Source of the DNA: Vigna angularis | Taxonomy: Eukaryota; Streptophyta; Magnoliopsida; Fabales; Fabaceae | Assembly: GCF_016808095.1 (NCBI RefSeq) | Contig: NC_068977.1 | Location: forward strand, 27,119,364 to 27,183,363 | Length of the DNA: 64,000 bases | Reading direction: 5' to 3' | Part shown: in pieces, positions 50,501 to 62,432 of the stretch | Layout: every line of letters begins with the position of its first letter | How positions within the stretch are numbered: the stretch's first letter is position 1 | The notes under the pieces: generated by a model | Told to the model about the DNA's origin: nothing | The model's database searches: none | The model's input: only the letters and a program-made list of their open reading frames with translations | Program-made: the position numbers and the translations under genes

Positions 50501-50690
50501 GATCCAATGCAATTTCAATTTCACAATGACCAAACTTTCCATAAATCTATGCTCTCATTTCTTAAACTCTTTACATTAAATAAAAGAGAAATGAAGGGGT
50601 CTTCCATAGGAGTATCGAGGAAAACTTTGAAATATACTATCATTTTGTGGAGTATATCAATAGTTCACTTTATTATATAAAATGAAGGAA
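47507..50690. repeat. Segmental duplicate (copy with minD), left part
   Basis: It parallels 28085-29000 in order and orientation, with an insertion of about 0.8 kb (about 47966-48790) that contains the minisatellite at 48030-48590. The stretch 49690-50690 is AT-rich spacer. No gene was recognised. Confidence 0.6.
48030..48590 (-). repeat. Degenerate minisatellite, third locus
   Basis: Irregular units of about 27-35 bp such as TCTCAACCTTCGACCCAACC. On the minus strand they match the AAGGTTGAGA core of 779-1150. It is missing from the paralogous position near 28230, so it arrived by insertion or expansion after the duplication. Confidence 0.75.
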
Positions 50691-50699
50691 ATGAAAAAT

Positions 50700-52950
50700 A
50701 TCAATGTATCAGATTAGGCAGAATTTTATAAGAGCAAACACCAGATGCTGTCTTCGCAACAAAAAATGAACCAAGAGAGCTATAGTCCACATAGGCTGAT
50801 ATTAACCAAATGATACAAATATTAATCCAATCTCGTAATGGAATAAACAAAATACACTAAAAAATCACACTGCATGAAGTTTTTACTCCATCTAGCAAGC
50901 ACTTGCAACTGATTTACTTCGACAACCTCAAACTACTGGAAGTTTAGCCTACCATTTATAATATGTCATAAGGACAAAACTTAAATTCAATTCTTAGACA
51001 CTTAGAATTCTTTTCCAATCAAAATTAGAGTTTTGACCAGGAACCATCCTTATTTTCCAATCAAAAACGAAGTTTTGACATACTAACCATCCTAAAAAAA
51101 GTTTACATCAAAGTTCAACATAGTTACCAAAATAAAACATCAATTCTGATGAAAAAAATTGGCACAAGAATATCTAAGAGATTACATCAAATTTTTATTA
51201 CCCACCCCAAAAAGAAGATCCTCATTCAGAAAACAACCAAAGGGAAAATATCAAGGACCCAACATATCCTCGATTAACAACAAAACAAGGATCGTATTTT
51301 ACTACAGCATAAGTTTACTAATAAAACAAGCAAAAATCATTGCAGCAGATGTTTATCCTGCCATTTAAAATTTAAACTCGGTTCTTCAGACATTTTAGGT
51401 GTTATTTTTTAATTAGAAGTCACGTTGTCACAATAACCATCCTAATAAAGGTTTGCATTGAAGATTATCATAGATTAGCAAGGTGAAACTCCTTCTGATC
51501 AGAGAATAGGACAAAAACACTTAATAAAGGGCATCTAACTTTTGTTCCTGTTACTCAACCCAAAAAAATAAAGATCATTCAGTGAACAAACACAGAAACA
51601 CCAACTAAACAGAAAACATAGAGAACAGACAACATATCCTCTATTATAAACAACTCAAGAAAGTTCATTTTCATTCATGGAATGTGGTGTAACAGGTTAT
51701 CCTCTAAACAACTTAAGAAAGTTCGTTTTCATTTATATATTACTATAGCGTTACTTTACTCATCAACAAGGAAAAATAGTCCTTTCTCCAAAAGCGACAG
51801 CACGTTCTATAACATTAAACCATCAACGGCATTAAAAATACTCAAATACTGTCCATTATAGACGCTAACGGAGCAGATTTACTCACTACTCACCCCATCA
51901 ATTAAACAATGAACACACAACCTTTACTAATTGACCCAACCGACTAGCTGTACACACTACGGATAACCTTAAACACCACAAAAAGAAATTTCCTACTTAC
52001 TGGAGAAAACCCCATGTTTAGAGCCAACAGTAGAGCCATTAATCCAATCAAAGAAACGCACTAGAAATGGAAATTGAATTAACAAAATAAACTTAAAATT
52101 AAAAATGACACTTTATACAGTTGCCTCCTCCATCAAGGACAAGCATTGCAGCAGAAACACTTCCATAACCACAGACAATATTGCAAGTTTATCCTGCCAT
52201 TTACAATTTAACAAAAAGTAAATTGATTTCTTTAGATGTTTTGAGTGTTATGTTCTCAGCGAGAATTGAAGTTTCACCTCAACAATCATCCTAATAAAGG
52301 TTTCGTTGAAAATCAATATAGACTACCAATTGAAACTCAAATTCTAGTTAGAGAATAGGGCTAACGGCACCCTACGAACTACATCTAAGTTTGGTTCTTC
52401 CTAACCTAGCACTTCACCTCAGCAGTCATCCTACGTTAATTAAACCTAAATTATTGAGAAGAAATTTCATTTCTAATCAGAAAATAACATCAAAATCATC
52501 TGGGAATTAGAGAACACCAGAAAACGAAATTCATATATATTTTGTTGCAAGCAAACCAACCCAAAAAGTGGAAGATCAATCACTCGGCGAATACAGTAAC
52601 ACCAATCAAATGGAAATCCATCAGAGATACGGCATAATATAAACAACTTAACAAATTTCTTTTCCATTCATTGGCTATCACCATATCATATCATAACTTC
52701 ACTCATTAACAAAGCAAAAAAATGTTCATTGCATTAGAGCTCCAACATCCCAACACTCAATTTGGTCAGACGAACTCTCATTAATCCATCAACAGCATAA
52801 GGAAATATAGAAAAAAAAAACCTCAAATTCCGTTCTCTATAGACACCAATAAAACAGATTTACTCATACTCAACCGATCATTTAAGCAAAAACAAATAAT
52901 CTCGACTACCTAACTATACACCCTAAACACCACAAAATAAAAAAAAGAAT
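50700..52950. repeat. Repeated 3'-flank of minD
   Basis: Imperfect copies of the same sequence follow one another: TTTATCCTGCCATTTA or a variant near 50940, 51350 and 52192; CATCCTAATAAAGGTTT near 51440 and 52287; and GCAGATTTACTCA-type segments near 51873 and 52852. The portion near 51990-52020 even resembles the last codons of minD at 52955-52990. This suggests unequal duplication of the gene's 3' end. The 69-codon frame at 51159-51368 lies inside these repeats. Confidence 0.65.
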
Positions 52951-52951
52951 C

Positions 52952-53902
52952 CTACCCACCAAAAAAGGAGAAGAACCCACGTTTAGGTTGCTCCTCCACC
53001 ACCACGGCCTGCATGCTATCCTGCTCCACGAGCCTCCACGCTGCTTGCTCAAAGGCCAAGCCAGCCAAAGTTGGAGGCTTGTTGAGCACAAGAGGGTATC
53101 CTCTATTGGTGCTCCTGATAACCTCACTGTCCTCAGGTATAACCCCAAGAAGAGGCAACCCCAGCATCTCTTGCACATCCAACACCGACATCATGTCCTC
53201 GCCCTTAATCATATCGGTGCGAACCCGGTTCACAACCATCTTGATGTCCCTGATGCCATCGCACTCGAGGAGGCCGGTGACGCGGTCGGCGTCGCGGAGG
53301 CTCGTGATGTCGGGCGTGGTGATGAGGACAGCCTCGTTGGCGGGCGTGATGGCGGTGATGAAGCCGGCGTCTATGCCGGCGGGGCAATCGATGAGGATGA
53401 AGTCGGGGGAGCCGCCTGGACGCGCCTTGAGCGCGTCAACGAGCCACGTGAGGGCCTTGCCGCCGAAGCCGAGGGGTAGCTTGGAGCGGGGCTTGGAGAT
53501 ACAGAGGAGTTCGAAATTGGACCAGCGCTTGTCGCGAACTAGGGCTTGGTCTAAGCGACAGTCGCCGTTGAGAACCTCGATGACGGTGTAGTTGACGCGA
53601 TTCTCGAGGCCGAGGAGTAGGTCGAGGTTGCGGAGGCCCACGTCGGCGTCAATGGCCACCACGGAGAAGCCGAAGCGGGCTAGGGAGAGGCCAATGTTAG
53701 CCGTGGTGGTGGTCTTTCCCACACCGCCCTTGCCTGAGGTGATGACGGTGACGCGCGGGGTGGTGCCCGAGAGCTCAGGCTTACGGTTCCACTGGAGGAG
53801 GGCGGAGGGGGGGCGGGGTTTGGGGATTAGGGTTTTGGACGGGTGGCGGAGGAGGGGGTTGGGGAAGAGGGTGGCGCCGGGGAGAATGTGGAGTGGTGGC
53901 AT
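52952..53902 (-). CDS. MIND1: Chloroplast division-site protein MinD
   Basis: A single exon of 316 codons from ATG at 53902 to TAG at 52952-52954. MinD is a membrane-associated P-loop ATPase that, with MinE, places the FtsZ ring at the middle of the plastid. Residues 1-45 form a Pro-rich, basic, acid-poor plastid transit peptide. The deviant Walker A KGGVGKT is at 58-64, with signature Lys 58. DADVGLRNLD is at 85-94 and the switch II/Walker B element LIDCPAG at 170-176. ITTPDITSLRDADRV at about 194-208 and the MVVNRVR region near 222 are typical of MinD. The C-terminus RGFFSFFGG fits the amphipathic membrane-targeting helix. Length is close to Arabidopsis MinD1. The frame is open upstream to an ATG at 53962, but that would add mostly Phe from a GAA/TTC microsatellite, so 53902 is preferred. 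All key residues are present; the gene looks functional. Confidence 0.95.
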   Translation of the reverse strand: MPPLHILPGATLFPNPLLRHPSKTLIPKPRPPSALLQWNRKPELSGTTPRVTVITSGKGGVGKTTTTANIGLSLARFGFSVVAIDADVGLRNLDLLLGLENRVNYTVIEVLNGDCRLDQALVRDKRWSNFELLCISKPRSKLPLGFGGKALTWLVDALKARPGGSPDFILIDCPAGIDAGFITAITPANEAVLITTPDITSLRDADRVTGLLECDGIRDIKMVVNRVRTDMIKGEDMMSVLDVQEMLGLPLLGVIPEDSEVIRSTNRGYPLVLNKPPTLAGLAFEQAAWRLVEQDSMQAVVVEEQPKRGFFSFFGG

Positions 53903-53905
53903 TGG

Positions 53906-53957
53906 GAAGAAGATAAAGAAGAAGAAGATGAAGAAGAAGAAGAAGAAGAAGAAGAAA
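53906..53957. repeat. GAA/TTC microsatellite at the minD start
   Basis: Imperfect GAA repeats on the plus strand, hence TTC in the minD sense. It lies immediately upstream of the chosen start codon, in the presumed 5'-UTR, and is in frame with minD. Confidence 0.95.
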
Positions 53958-53962
53958 ATCAC

Positions 53963-54830
53963 AGTGAGTGTGAGTGAGTGAGAAATGGAGGATGAGGAGG
54001 AGCTTGATGCTATCAGTTTGGGGTTACTTTTCTTTCTATCTTTGCTTCTTCTGTTTTAGTTTGCAATGTTTTGAAAAATGTGAAAGTCCCCATAAGTGAT
54101 TTGTATTGTATTACATCTTACTAAATTATTTGGAGCTTTTTATTAAACTTTTTAATTATTTAAATTTTTAATTTAAATAAAATTAAGCAATGCTCAAAAT
54201 TAACACTATCAACATTACACATTATAATACCATTTTTACACTCTTGTAATTAATATAAATACACAGCAACTCGTGAAGAATAATTATTACTTTTTTGCAA
54301 TAAAAAATCACGCGTTATATTAAAAGGATTGCTAAGAAACTTTGAAGATGCATGATTGAGGAATACATATGGCTTAAGAAGATGTTCAAAGAGTTATAGA
54401 AGAAGTGCAACAAAGTTATAAAAGAATGCACAATACAAAAAATCATTAGAAGATTTTATGACTTATTCACTCGATTTGAACTATCAAGTATAGTTTAAGT
54501 TTGTCAACTCTATCAAAATTCATCCTAATAAATTACTTCGAGTTTTCAAATTAGATAATCATAATTTTTAAGGATAGTAATTTTATTATTTTTCATGAAT
54601 CATGATACCAAAATAAATTATTTTCAAATCTTTCAATTATTATACATGCATTAAAGTTGATATATAAATAAAAGGATAAATACACTTTTGATTAGAATGA
54701 GTACTGTGAAAATTTCCACATAATTAATTGGGAAAATATTTACTTTTACTATTTTTAGAGACTATGACGATATTATATTCCATGATTTTTTAGCATATTA
54801 GAGATAAATTTAGTTTATTTGTCTTTTGTT
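53963..54830. other. minD upstream region and duplicate right part
   Basis: The first 100-150 bp should hold the minD 5'-UTR and promoter; no single element is certain. From about 54190 the sequence matches 30740-31660 as the right part of the segmental duplication. Confidence 0.5.
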
Positions 54831-54995
54831 ATATCATCAATCTATTAATTCTGTTTGTTTCTATTTAATGGAAGGAACTTCGTTGATACAAATTTTACGA
54901 AATGATGATGCATTTGACACTTTTTTCAAAGGTCGGACCTAATTGACAAACTTGAGCAAAACTGGGGATAAAATAAGCTATTAAGCCTATAAATT
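54830..54995. repeat. Solitary MULE terminal repeat, worn
   Basis: It resembles the right TIR of the element at 45733-47496: ATCATCAATCTATTAA, TCTATTTAATGGAAGGA, TTTGACAC and GCTATTAAGCC occur in the same order. No partner end is present nearby. Confidence 0.6.
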
Positions 54996-55032
54996 ATGTT
55001 TTAAATAAGATTAAACTTAATTGAATTAATAA

Positions 55033-56781
55033 TGTAAGAGTCTAGAAAATTGTGATTTAAAATTGATAATGTATTTTAAATAATGAAATTTGATTATTTT
55101 GATAACAAAAGTTTAAAGTATAAATAAAATTCTTATAAATGAGTTTCATTATCTTAAATCACATTATTTCTCTAAACTCCTTTACTATAGATCTCTCTCA
55201 CTTCTCTCTAAAGTTTCTAATTGTTTGTTCATCTATTTGAAAATCGAAGACCGCTAAGGTAATCCTTGAGGCGGACACTCCACTTTTATCTTATCAGTTT
55301 CTGCAATAAGGTAAGTTGATTTTCTATCATTTCCTTGGTTTGTTTATCCTTCCTATGCATGCAGACCATCTAGGATCGCATGTAGTGTTTGAGTTTTCTT
55401 TAAGATTCGCTGCTAGTTATAATAGTGTGTCCTGGTCGTGTTTGTGTTGTTCTTAAGGGTAGATAAAGTCTTTTGAACATCAAGAGGTGTTTATAATGTT
55501 ATTGAGTTGGTGGTCTGTCTTTTAGATAAAGAAAACTAATTGTAGTGTTTATTGATGTTTTGGGATTTGTAATTTGCATGTCTGAGTTGTATGAAAATAT
55601 TTTAATTGTTGATGTTGGTTTGTTCTAAAGATTGTTTTTGTTGAATTGATTAGTTGAGTTGAATTAGAAAATGAGAATCTGATCAATTGATCCAATTGGT
55701 ATGTGCCTTGATACTTAATATTGTTTTTGAACCAAGTACTAAGAAAGGGAATACCAAATTGATTACTTGAATATATTCCATTTTCACAAATCACAAATTT
55801 TGCAACTACTGAGCGACGATAAACTTATGTTGAGCGTAAGTCATTATGCAGGTCTAAGAGCATGTTAGCTCCAAACTGCTAAGCGTTAGTCTTGTACTAC
55901 TGAGCGCATAAAAATGTGAATGTTTTGACGTTGAGCGGTAATAGGACATAGTTGTGCATCATTCTCCACTGTAGGTCTGAAGCAATTTTAGTTCCATGAT
56001 GTTGAGCAGTAAAAGAGTGTTGTTGAGTGACACTTTACGAAAAGAATGGCGTTGAGTGCTAGGATTTTCGTTGAGCAACACCTCTAAGCTTCAGTGTGTA
56101 TGTTGTAATTTTCTCATGTTGTGTTTTGTTTGAGATAGATTTAGTATGATTCTTATGTATGTTTAAGATGTATTATGATGTTTTTATTGAGAGATAACAT
56201 TGTTGAGAATATGTTTAAAATGTTGTTGAGAGAATTTAAGGAGAAATTTTGTGATGTGGTTATGTTTTGTGTATACATTGACATATGGGGGTAGGGGTGA
56301 CAGAAAGGAGGTATCTTGAACTCTATAACTATTCATGCTTAAATTGAGTATAATGAGTTATGTGATGAGAGTCAAATGAGGTCATAGTCAATGGACGATT
56401 GGTCCTAAGCACAAAAGGGACTAACCTTGTAGGTGGTAAGGTGATAATTCTTTTGTTTATGACTCTGCAAAGCATAGATACTACTACAAGTGCACTCCTA
56501 CATTGAAGCTTAATATTAAATACATTTGGATAATTGAGTTTAGTGTCAATTATTTGTGTGAATATATGAATTATTGTACATTAGATAGGTTTAGTTGATA
56601 AATTAACATATTATGATTATTTTAGATCAAATATTTTGCACATTAGTTTACCCTTTCTTTTATGTTTGTATGTCTATATGTTCTCTTTGTTTGCAATTAT
56701 TACTTTAATGGTGTAAGCAGATGGAATTAGCAGAGGATCCAATGTAGCATGAGACTGGTGCTGAAGTGTAGAGTTATGGGT
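55033..56781 (+). mobile_element. LTR of the TGTAAGAGCC family, left part
   Basis: It starts TGTAAGAGTC, then shows the family layout including degenerate TTGAGCG motifs (55800-56080) and GCAATTATTAC followed by GCAGATGGAA (56694-56730). It is cut at 56782 by the copia element. The continuation at 61986-62053 is cut again by a MULE, so the right end lies after 63715 or outside the window. A preceding pentamer (aataa) could not be matched. Confidence 0.6.
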
Positions 56782-57202
56782 TGATGGTTTATGAATCACA
56801 TATAAAAAATAATAGACATTAAACCCTTAAAAAATAGAGTAGTTTCCAATTCCATTTAAAACAGAAAACGGAAGCATACCTGAAGGATTGACAATTTGGA
56901 ATAATTAATGAACCATAGATTGGTCTTTGATCTTCCCACTGTAGAGTATCTTAGGTTCCTAATGAGTTTTCTTTCCTAATGAGGATAGAAAGAAAGGAAT
57001 AAGAATTAATGAGCGTGCTCATAAATAGGGATCGTGACCTCTGTCGTTCACTTTTACTAAGTTTTAATAATTTCAATTTGGCACCTTCAACAAATTGAAA
57101 TTATTACTAGTCACTACACAATAAACCTTTCATGACATATATGTCCTTAGCCACATTTACTTGATTAGAGCACTTTAATCAATGATCCTAACACATTTAA
57201 TG

Positions 57203-57245
<43 letters not shown>

Positions 57246-57267
57246 TAATGACCCAAAATTGCTAACA
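56782..57267 (-). repeat. 3' LTR of the copia element
   Basis: It reads TGATGGTTTATGAATCAC to ATTGCTAACA on the plus strand and matches 61595-61985. It is longer because of a TA microsatellite at about 57204-57242. On the element's own strand it starts TGTTAGC and ends ACCATCA. A purine-rich AGTGGGAGAT precedes it on the minus strand, as expected of a polypurine tract. Confidence 0.85.
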
Positions 57268-57779
57268 ATCTCCCACTAATAAAATATATATATATCCATA
57301 TAAATTCTTACAAATGTGTTAGACTTTATGAGCTCAAAATTACCATTATATACCTTGAGCATATCCAAATTGATTATATTTGCATGTAGAACCAAAACAA
57401 TTTTCATTGCACAAATAGCAATACATTGATCACTAATGCTGACATAACCAAATGACATGGATTCATCATGAAATGTGTAGCATGAAAATTACGTGAAGAT
57501 GACCTGTACATGTCTAATTTCAACTAGTCCTTACTTTATCTCAATGAGAACTATACAATAACCTTAATTTACAAAGTATAAGTTCTGAATAATAAACCAA
57601 AATGTATGCATACATGAAAACCAAACATAGAATACAAACACAAAAAAATGATTAACGCTCATTGAAACAAAGATTCCTCACACTATAAAACACCTATATG
57701 AGCAATATGCTCATGAAAGACCTTGGGTGTAAAATCCTTATTAAGAGGATATACCTTCAAGGAGTTTGTCCCTAAGTGT

Positions 57780-58450
57780 TCTATAAAAAATCATCCACTT
57801 TGTACCTTTCTTTAACAACTAATTTGATGTCACAGTATAACTTAAGTGATCTATCAATTTCTTTCATAATGTGCTGCCCTATGACAAAAATCAGCCATAT
57901 ACCCTTATTTGATGTCTCATAGGATACTACAAATTCTACAATCATAGTGGATAAAACCATAAGGATTTGCTTGGTAATGGGCCAAGAAACCAACCACCAT
58001 CTAGCATGAAAATGTAACATGAAGTGGATCTTAACCTATCTTGACATCCTACAAAATTGTCAGTTGATGATATCTAACTGGTTTGACCCTATATACGTGA
58101 GCTTAAAACCTTTGTTCTCTTGAAAGAAACCTCATAACTTTATTGGCTGTTTTCCAAAGATCCATTCATGAATTGCTTAAATATCTGCCTAAAATCCCAA
58201 CTATGTATGTTATATCAGGATGCGTACATACTTGGACACACATCAAAATCCTTACTGCTGAAACATAGGGAATCTTTTTCTTTTCTTAAATTTCTATATT
58301 TCCTTTTAAGAATTGATTAAGACTGAACTCGTGTCTCTTAGCAACTGGAGAATCCCCTGATTTGCTATCTTTCATGCTAAAAGCTTTAAGTATATCATCA
58401 ACATACAAACCCCTTCCTTTTAAGTATAACCATTCACCACAAGACAAACT
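57780..58450 (-). pseudogene. Copia reverse transcriptase / RNase H remnant
   Basis: The minus strand reads GLYVDDILKAF near 58409-58380, the copia RT catalytic motif. DSKSGDSPVAKRHEFSLNQF and a segment with IPYVSAV and HPDITYIVG follow across stops and small frame changes toward 57780. The usual residues between YVDDIL and the DSK..GD segment are missing, so an internal deletion joins the two parts. No active enzyme can be made. Confidence 0.7.
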
Positions 58451-58999
58451 CTATGCCTCTTCATATTATCATTAGATCCCCTCTTGGTCTTAAATATTCA
58501 CTTACTACAAATGGGCTTCATACCTTCTGGTAACGGGACAAGTTCCTAAACCTTATTGTCTTGTTTAGATTTATACTCCTTATGAAGCACAAGTTTCTAG
58601 GAATCTTGAGTTTTTTTCTTATAGAAATTTTGAACTTGTTAGAGGTTCTGAACTTGCTTCATCATAAGCAACTTTATGAAGCAATTCACTCTCACTGATT
58701 CCTTCTTTATCCTTATTCTTCCCCTCAAACTCAATATCCTCAAAGAATATTATGCTTAATATCATGAAATTCCATATTTAAGGATTCACAATAGAAAGTC
58801 CTCATATAAAAAATATAGATTATTATTTGCCAAAAGTAAACTAGTTCCAACAAAACTCAAATTTTTAAAAAACAATCTGAATTCATTATTTCCAAAGGGG
58901 CATAATTAAGAAAAATTGTTCAAGTAAACAAATGAAATAAAAAATTCCACCTAAAACGACGATACAACTAAAGTGTCTTTCAAAACCACAAAATAGAAA

Positions 59000-59906
59000 A
59001 CCAATACAAAATAATAATCTAAAACATTATATGACTTCCATCTCTACCAATTTGACATCTCCAAATAGATACATCTTTCAGAATCAATTGTCTTCTAGTA
59101 GCTTAGACAATCCTTTCTTTGCTTGCCAAGCATGATATTTTGCACATTCCTTCTTTATGTGTCCAACTTTATTGTAAAAGAAACATTTATCATACTGATT
59201 TTGTTTCTTTTGTGATAGACCTTTAGTAGCATCATTCTTGGGATTCTCAATTTTCTTCCTTTTTCCTTTGTCATTAGAGGTACTGGTTAAATTAGCATTT
59301 TTAGTCCTTTCTTGTTTCAGTCTCTTATCTTCTTGTACACAATATGAAATGAGCTCATTAAAAGACCATTTATCCTTCTGACAGTTATATGAAACCTTAA
59401 ATTGTCCAAACTATAAAGGAAGACATATCCTAACAAAATGTACGAGTAAGTCTTCTGACAACTCAAGTTTCAACGCCTTAAGTTTTGAAACAATGTTCGA
59501 CATCTCCATAATGTACTCTCTCACATTTCCTTCACCTTGATATCTCATGGAAACCAAACTTTGTAGAAGTACACTTTCTCGCCTTATCGCTTTTCACAAA
59601 GTGCTTTTCAATCCCAACAAGGAAATCATTAGCACTTGTAATTTCTTCAGATAGAGTACCTCTATAGACCTCTGGAATGTCGTGCTTAATGATCATCAAA
59701 CTCATGCGATTTGAGCAATCCCACTTCTCATATTCTCTCCTCTCGTCAGAGGTACTTGAGTCCTTAAGAGAAGGAGGTTTCTCAATCCTTAACGCGAGGT
59801 CAAGATCGATGCAACCAAGAACTATTTTTATGTTCTCTTTCTAATCCTTGAAATTTGTACCATTGAGGATCGAAACTGAATTTAAGTTGGCAGATATTGA
59901 AGCCAT
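59000..59906 (-). pseudogene. Copia gag (UBN2-type) pseudogene
   Basis: It starts with ATG at 59906. It reads SILNGTNFKD, then LGCIDLDLALRIEKP, RMSLMIIKHDIPE, GQFKVSYNCQKDKWS and ELISYCVQEDKRLKQER, a familiar plant copia Gag series. A CX2C-type zinc knuckle follows, ending VGHIKKEC, in which the second Cys reads Tyr (KCFFYNKVGH). A TAG replaces the expected Trp codon right after NFKD, and further stops and frame changes occur (near 59550 and 59400). It is not translatable as a whole. Confidence 0.8.
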
Positions 59907-60479
59907 CGTAGTTGTATTTTGTACAAGAGAAACAAAGGAATTAAGCTCACACCATATATTTAAATAATGGTTTATCCCATCTCAAGACACCCAATGCTTC
60001 ATCAATATCAAGTCTTTAGACAATAATATTAACTACTAGAGGTATCTTGGTATAATGATCAAATTGATAATAAAAACATATCCAATACCAAACTTATCTT
60101 TGAATTTATTTTATTATTGACACATAAAACCTTATAATTATCACATGTTACCATCACAAGTGTGTATATAATCCGACTAAATAATAATCTTCCTTTAAGT
60201 TGATTAATACTCGAATGCATATGTATAAACACAAACATTTATAATTTCTTTATAAACTACTGGATAAAGAAGACTCATTTGGTGATTTGTTAATTATTAA
60301 TAGCTCATCCAAAATTAGAAAACAAGACCAAAATTTTAAATTTTATTTGTTCCAAATTAATTATTAATTTTACTTTACTTTATTTCAAAAGTTTATTTTA
60401 AAATTCATAATATTCAAACTCAGATACACTTAGATCCAAAACCATATCCGGTTACCCGAAAAGGATCTTCCAAAAAAGT

Positions 60480-61240
60480 TCTATCCTGGATTGGGCTTAG
60501 GCCATTGCCCACAAGCCTCACAATGAGCTATCATTGGCGATAGACTCCATGATTAGAAACGCAAGTGTTAAACCTCACCGTCAGCCATGAACAACCTTTG
60601 TCGTGACCACCACGACATTATCGCATGACGAACCAACGTGATACAACATCGCCGCGATGCAACTTCTGTAGATCTCGACCTGCAAACAAGGTCTACCATA
60701 TTCACCATGACCAGCGATATCCACTACGACGGAGAACGAAGACCGCCATGTCTAAGAGAAGAACACAAAGGCCATTTCTTCTCTTCTCGCAATTGCGCCT
60801 CCCCACAATCCACTGTGATGTGTTTTCTTTAGATTTGCTCGTCACCGCGACATAGAACCATGGAGTACACCTCTGAATCGCGAAACCGAGTTGTAGAACT
60901 CTTTCTTGCGTCTAGTTTCTCACTGAGAGAAAATGATCGTGCTCCTTCATTAACCATAACCGTCATCGTGAAGCCTCCTCCACTTGCAGAAAATAGAACT
61001 ACAACGAAGGCCATCATTATTGCGTCGAGACACACCTACAACCCCGCAAACCACCACCACTATTCCTGAAACCCCATCGTGAGTAGGAGTGCCTCCTTGC
61101 CACTAGACATTGTGTTATCACGAGTCGAAAATAAAGGTAAAGAGAATAAACTGCGAACCAGAAGAAGAAAGCCAAAGGTAGCAGCAAAAACACAAAACAC
61201 AAATTAGGATTATGGTGGTTTGTGATTAAGGTTTGAAATT
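60480..61240. other. GC-richer leader segment of the copia element
   Basis: It lies between the primer site and gag of the minus-strand copia element. The segment is clearly less AT-rich than its surroundings, with overlapping frames of 60-76 codons on both strands (for example 60625-60855 plus, 61035-60829 minus). None shows a known domain. It may be the normal untranslated leader or acquired DNA. Confidence 0.4.
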
Positions 61241-61594
61241 GGGGATTTTTCCCAATTTAGGTTTTTTATTCTAATTAGGGTTCTTAATTTGGGATTTTCT
61301 AGATGATTAAAATTCTAGAAACATAAATGCATTCTTAATTTCCAATTTTGATTCTTTAACATCAAGGCCCCAGAATTGGAATTTTTACTAATACTGGTTC
61401 AGTAATGTTAAATAATAGTAATTGAAGTTTCTGTTAACTTTATCTAAACCACATCATTTATTAATTCCATGAATCATAAAAGGATTTCATATGCAACATA
61501 ATTAATTAAATGAAAAACCTCAAATATCATACACAAACCTTCTCATAAAATAGGAAAGATAAAAAAGGGTTTAAGCCAATTAGTTGATACCAAT

Positions 61595-61985
61595 TGATGG
61601 TTTATTAATCACATATAAAAAATAATAGACATTAAACACTTACAAAAATAGAGTAGTTCCTAATTCTTTTCAGAGTAGATTGATCTTTGATCTTCCTTAT
61701 GTAGAGCACCTTAGGTTCTTTCTAAGTTTTCTCTCATGATGGGGATAGAGAGAACCTCTTTATGTAACCTCTGTCGGTTACTTTTTCTAAGTTTCAATAA
61801 TTTCAATTTGGCCCCTTCAACAAATTGAAGTTATTACTTGTCTACACAATAAAATTTTCATGACATATATGCCCTTAGTCATATTTACTTGATTAGATCA
61901 CTTTATAATTGACTAATAAAATACAATAACCCTAACACATTTAATAATTTGTTATATATGTATGAATGACCTAAAATTGTTAACA
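61595..61985 (-). repeat. 5' LTR of the copia element
   Basis: Matches 56782-57267 from TGATGGTTTATTAATCAC to ATTGTTAACA, without the long TA expansion. On the element's strand it precedes the tRNA-Met primer site. Confidence 0.85.
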
Positions 61986-62432
61986 GTTTAGTCATGTTTA
62001 TGTTATGTTTTGAAAAACCTCATTACACTTTTGAATCAATGTATTTATATCTTGGGTTAAATATATTTCTAATCCCTCATGTATCACGCGTTTTTGGGTT
62101 TCGTCCCTCTTCCAAAAGTTTGTTCATTTTCATCCTCTTCCTTAAAAAACTCGAATATTTTGGGTTGCGTTAAATTTAATCTAATGTGGCTAACCTTAAC
62201 GGTGACCTAAAGGTTGTCGCTACTGCTGCCGACAACCTTAACGCAAGAACAACACCACCACCCACCATCATCATCTAGAGAACCCGCTCCAATGACGCCT
62301 ACCACATGGGAAAAGTCTCGTCGGCGATCGACCCTCCCTCTTCCAAGCTCTCTGCTTGCGGCTTCTACACCTCTTTCTCTAAAACAGGGGAAAAGGATCA
62401 TCGCGCAAAGCCTAGTGCTAAGCAACGATCCA

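Larger units (their letters stand above)
56782..61985 (-). mobile_element. Decayed Ty1/copia retrotransposon
   Basis: Two LTRs (56782-57267 and 61595-61985) enclose an internal region oriented on the minus strand. Beside the right LTR, after a 2-nt gap, the minus strand reads TGGTATCAACTAATTGG (61592-61576), the primer site for initiator tRNA-Met. gag remains are at 59906-59000 and a short reverse-transcriptase remnant near 58400. Integrase and most of pol are gone. The element lies inside an older LTR. No perfect TSD was seen (flanks tgggt and gttta). Confidence 0.85.

Noticed and set aside
52988..53981. Plus-strand frames of 129-192 codons opposite minD
   Set aside because: They are antisense shadows of a GC-rich conserved gene. 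The minus-strand frame has the complete MinD motif set.
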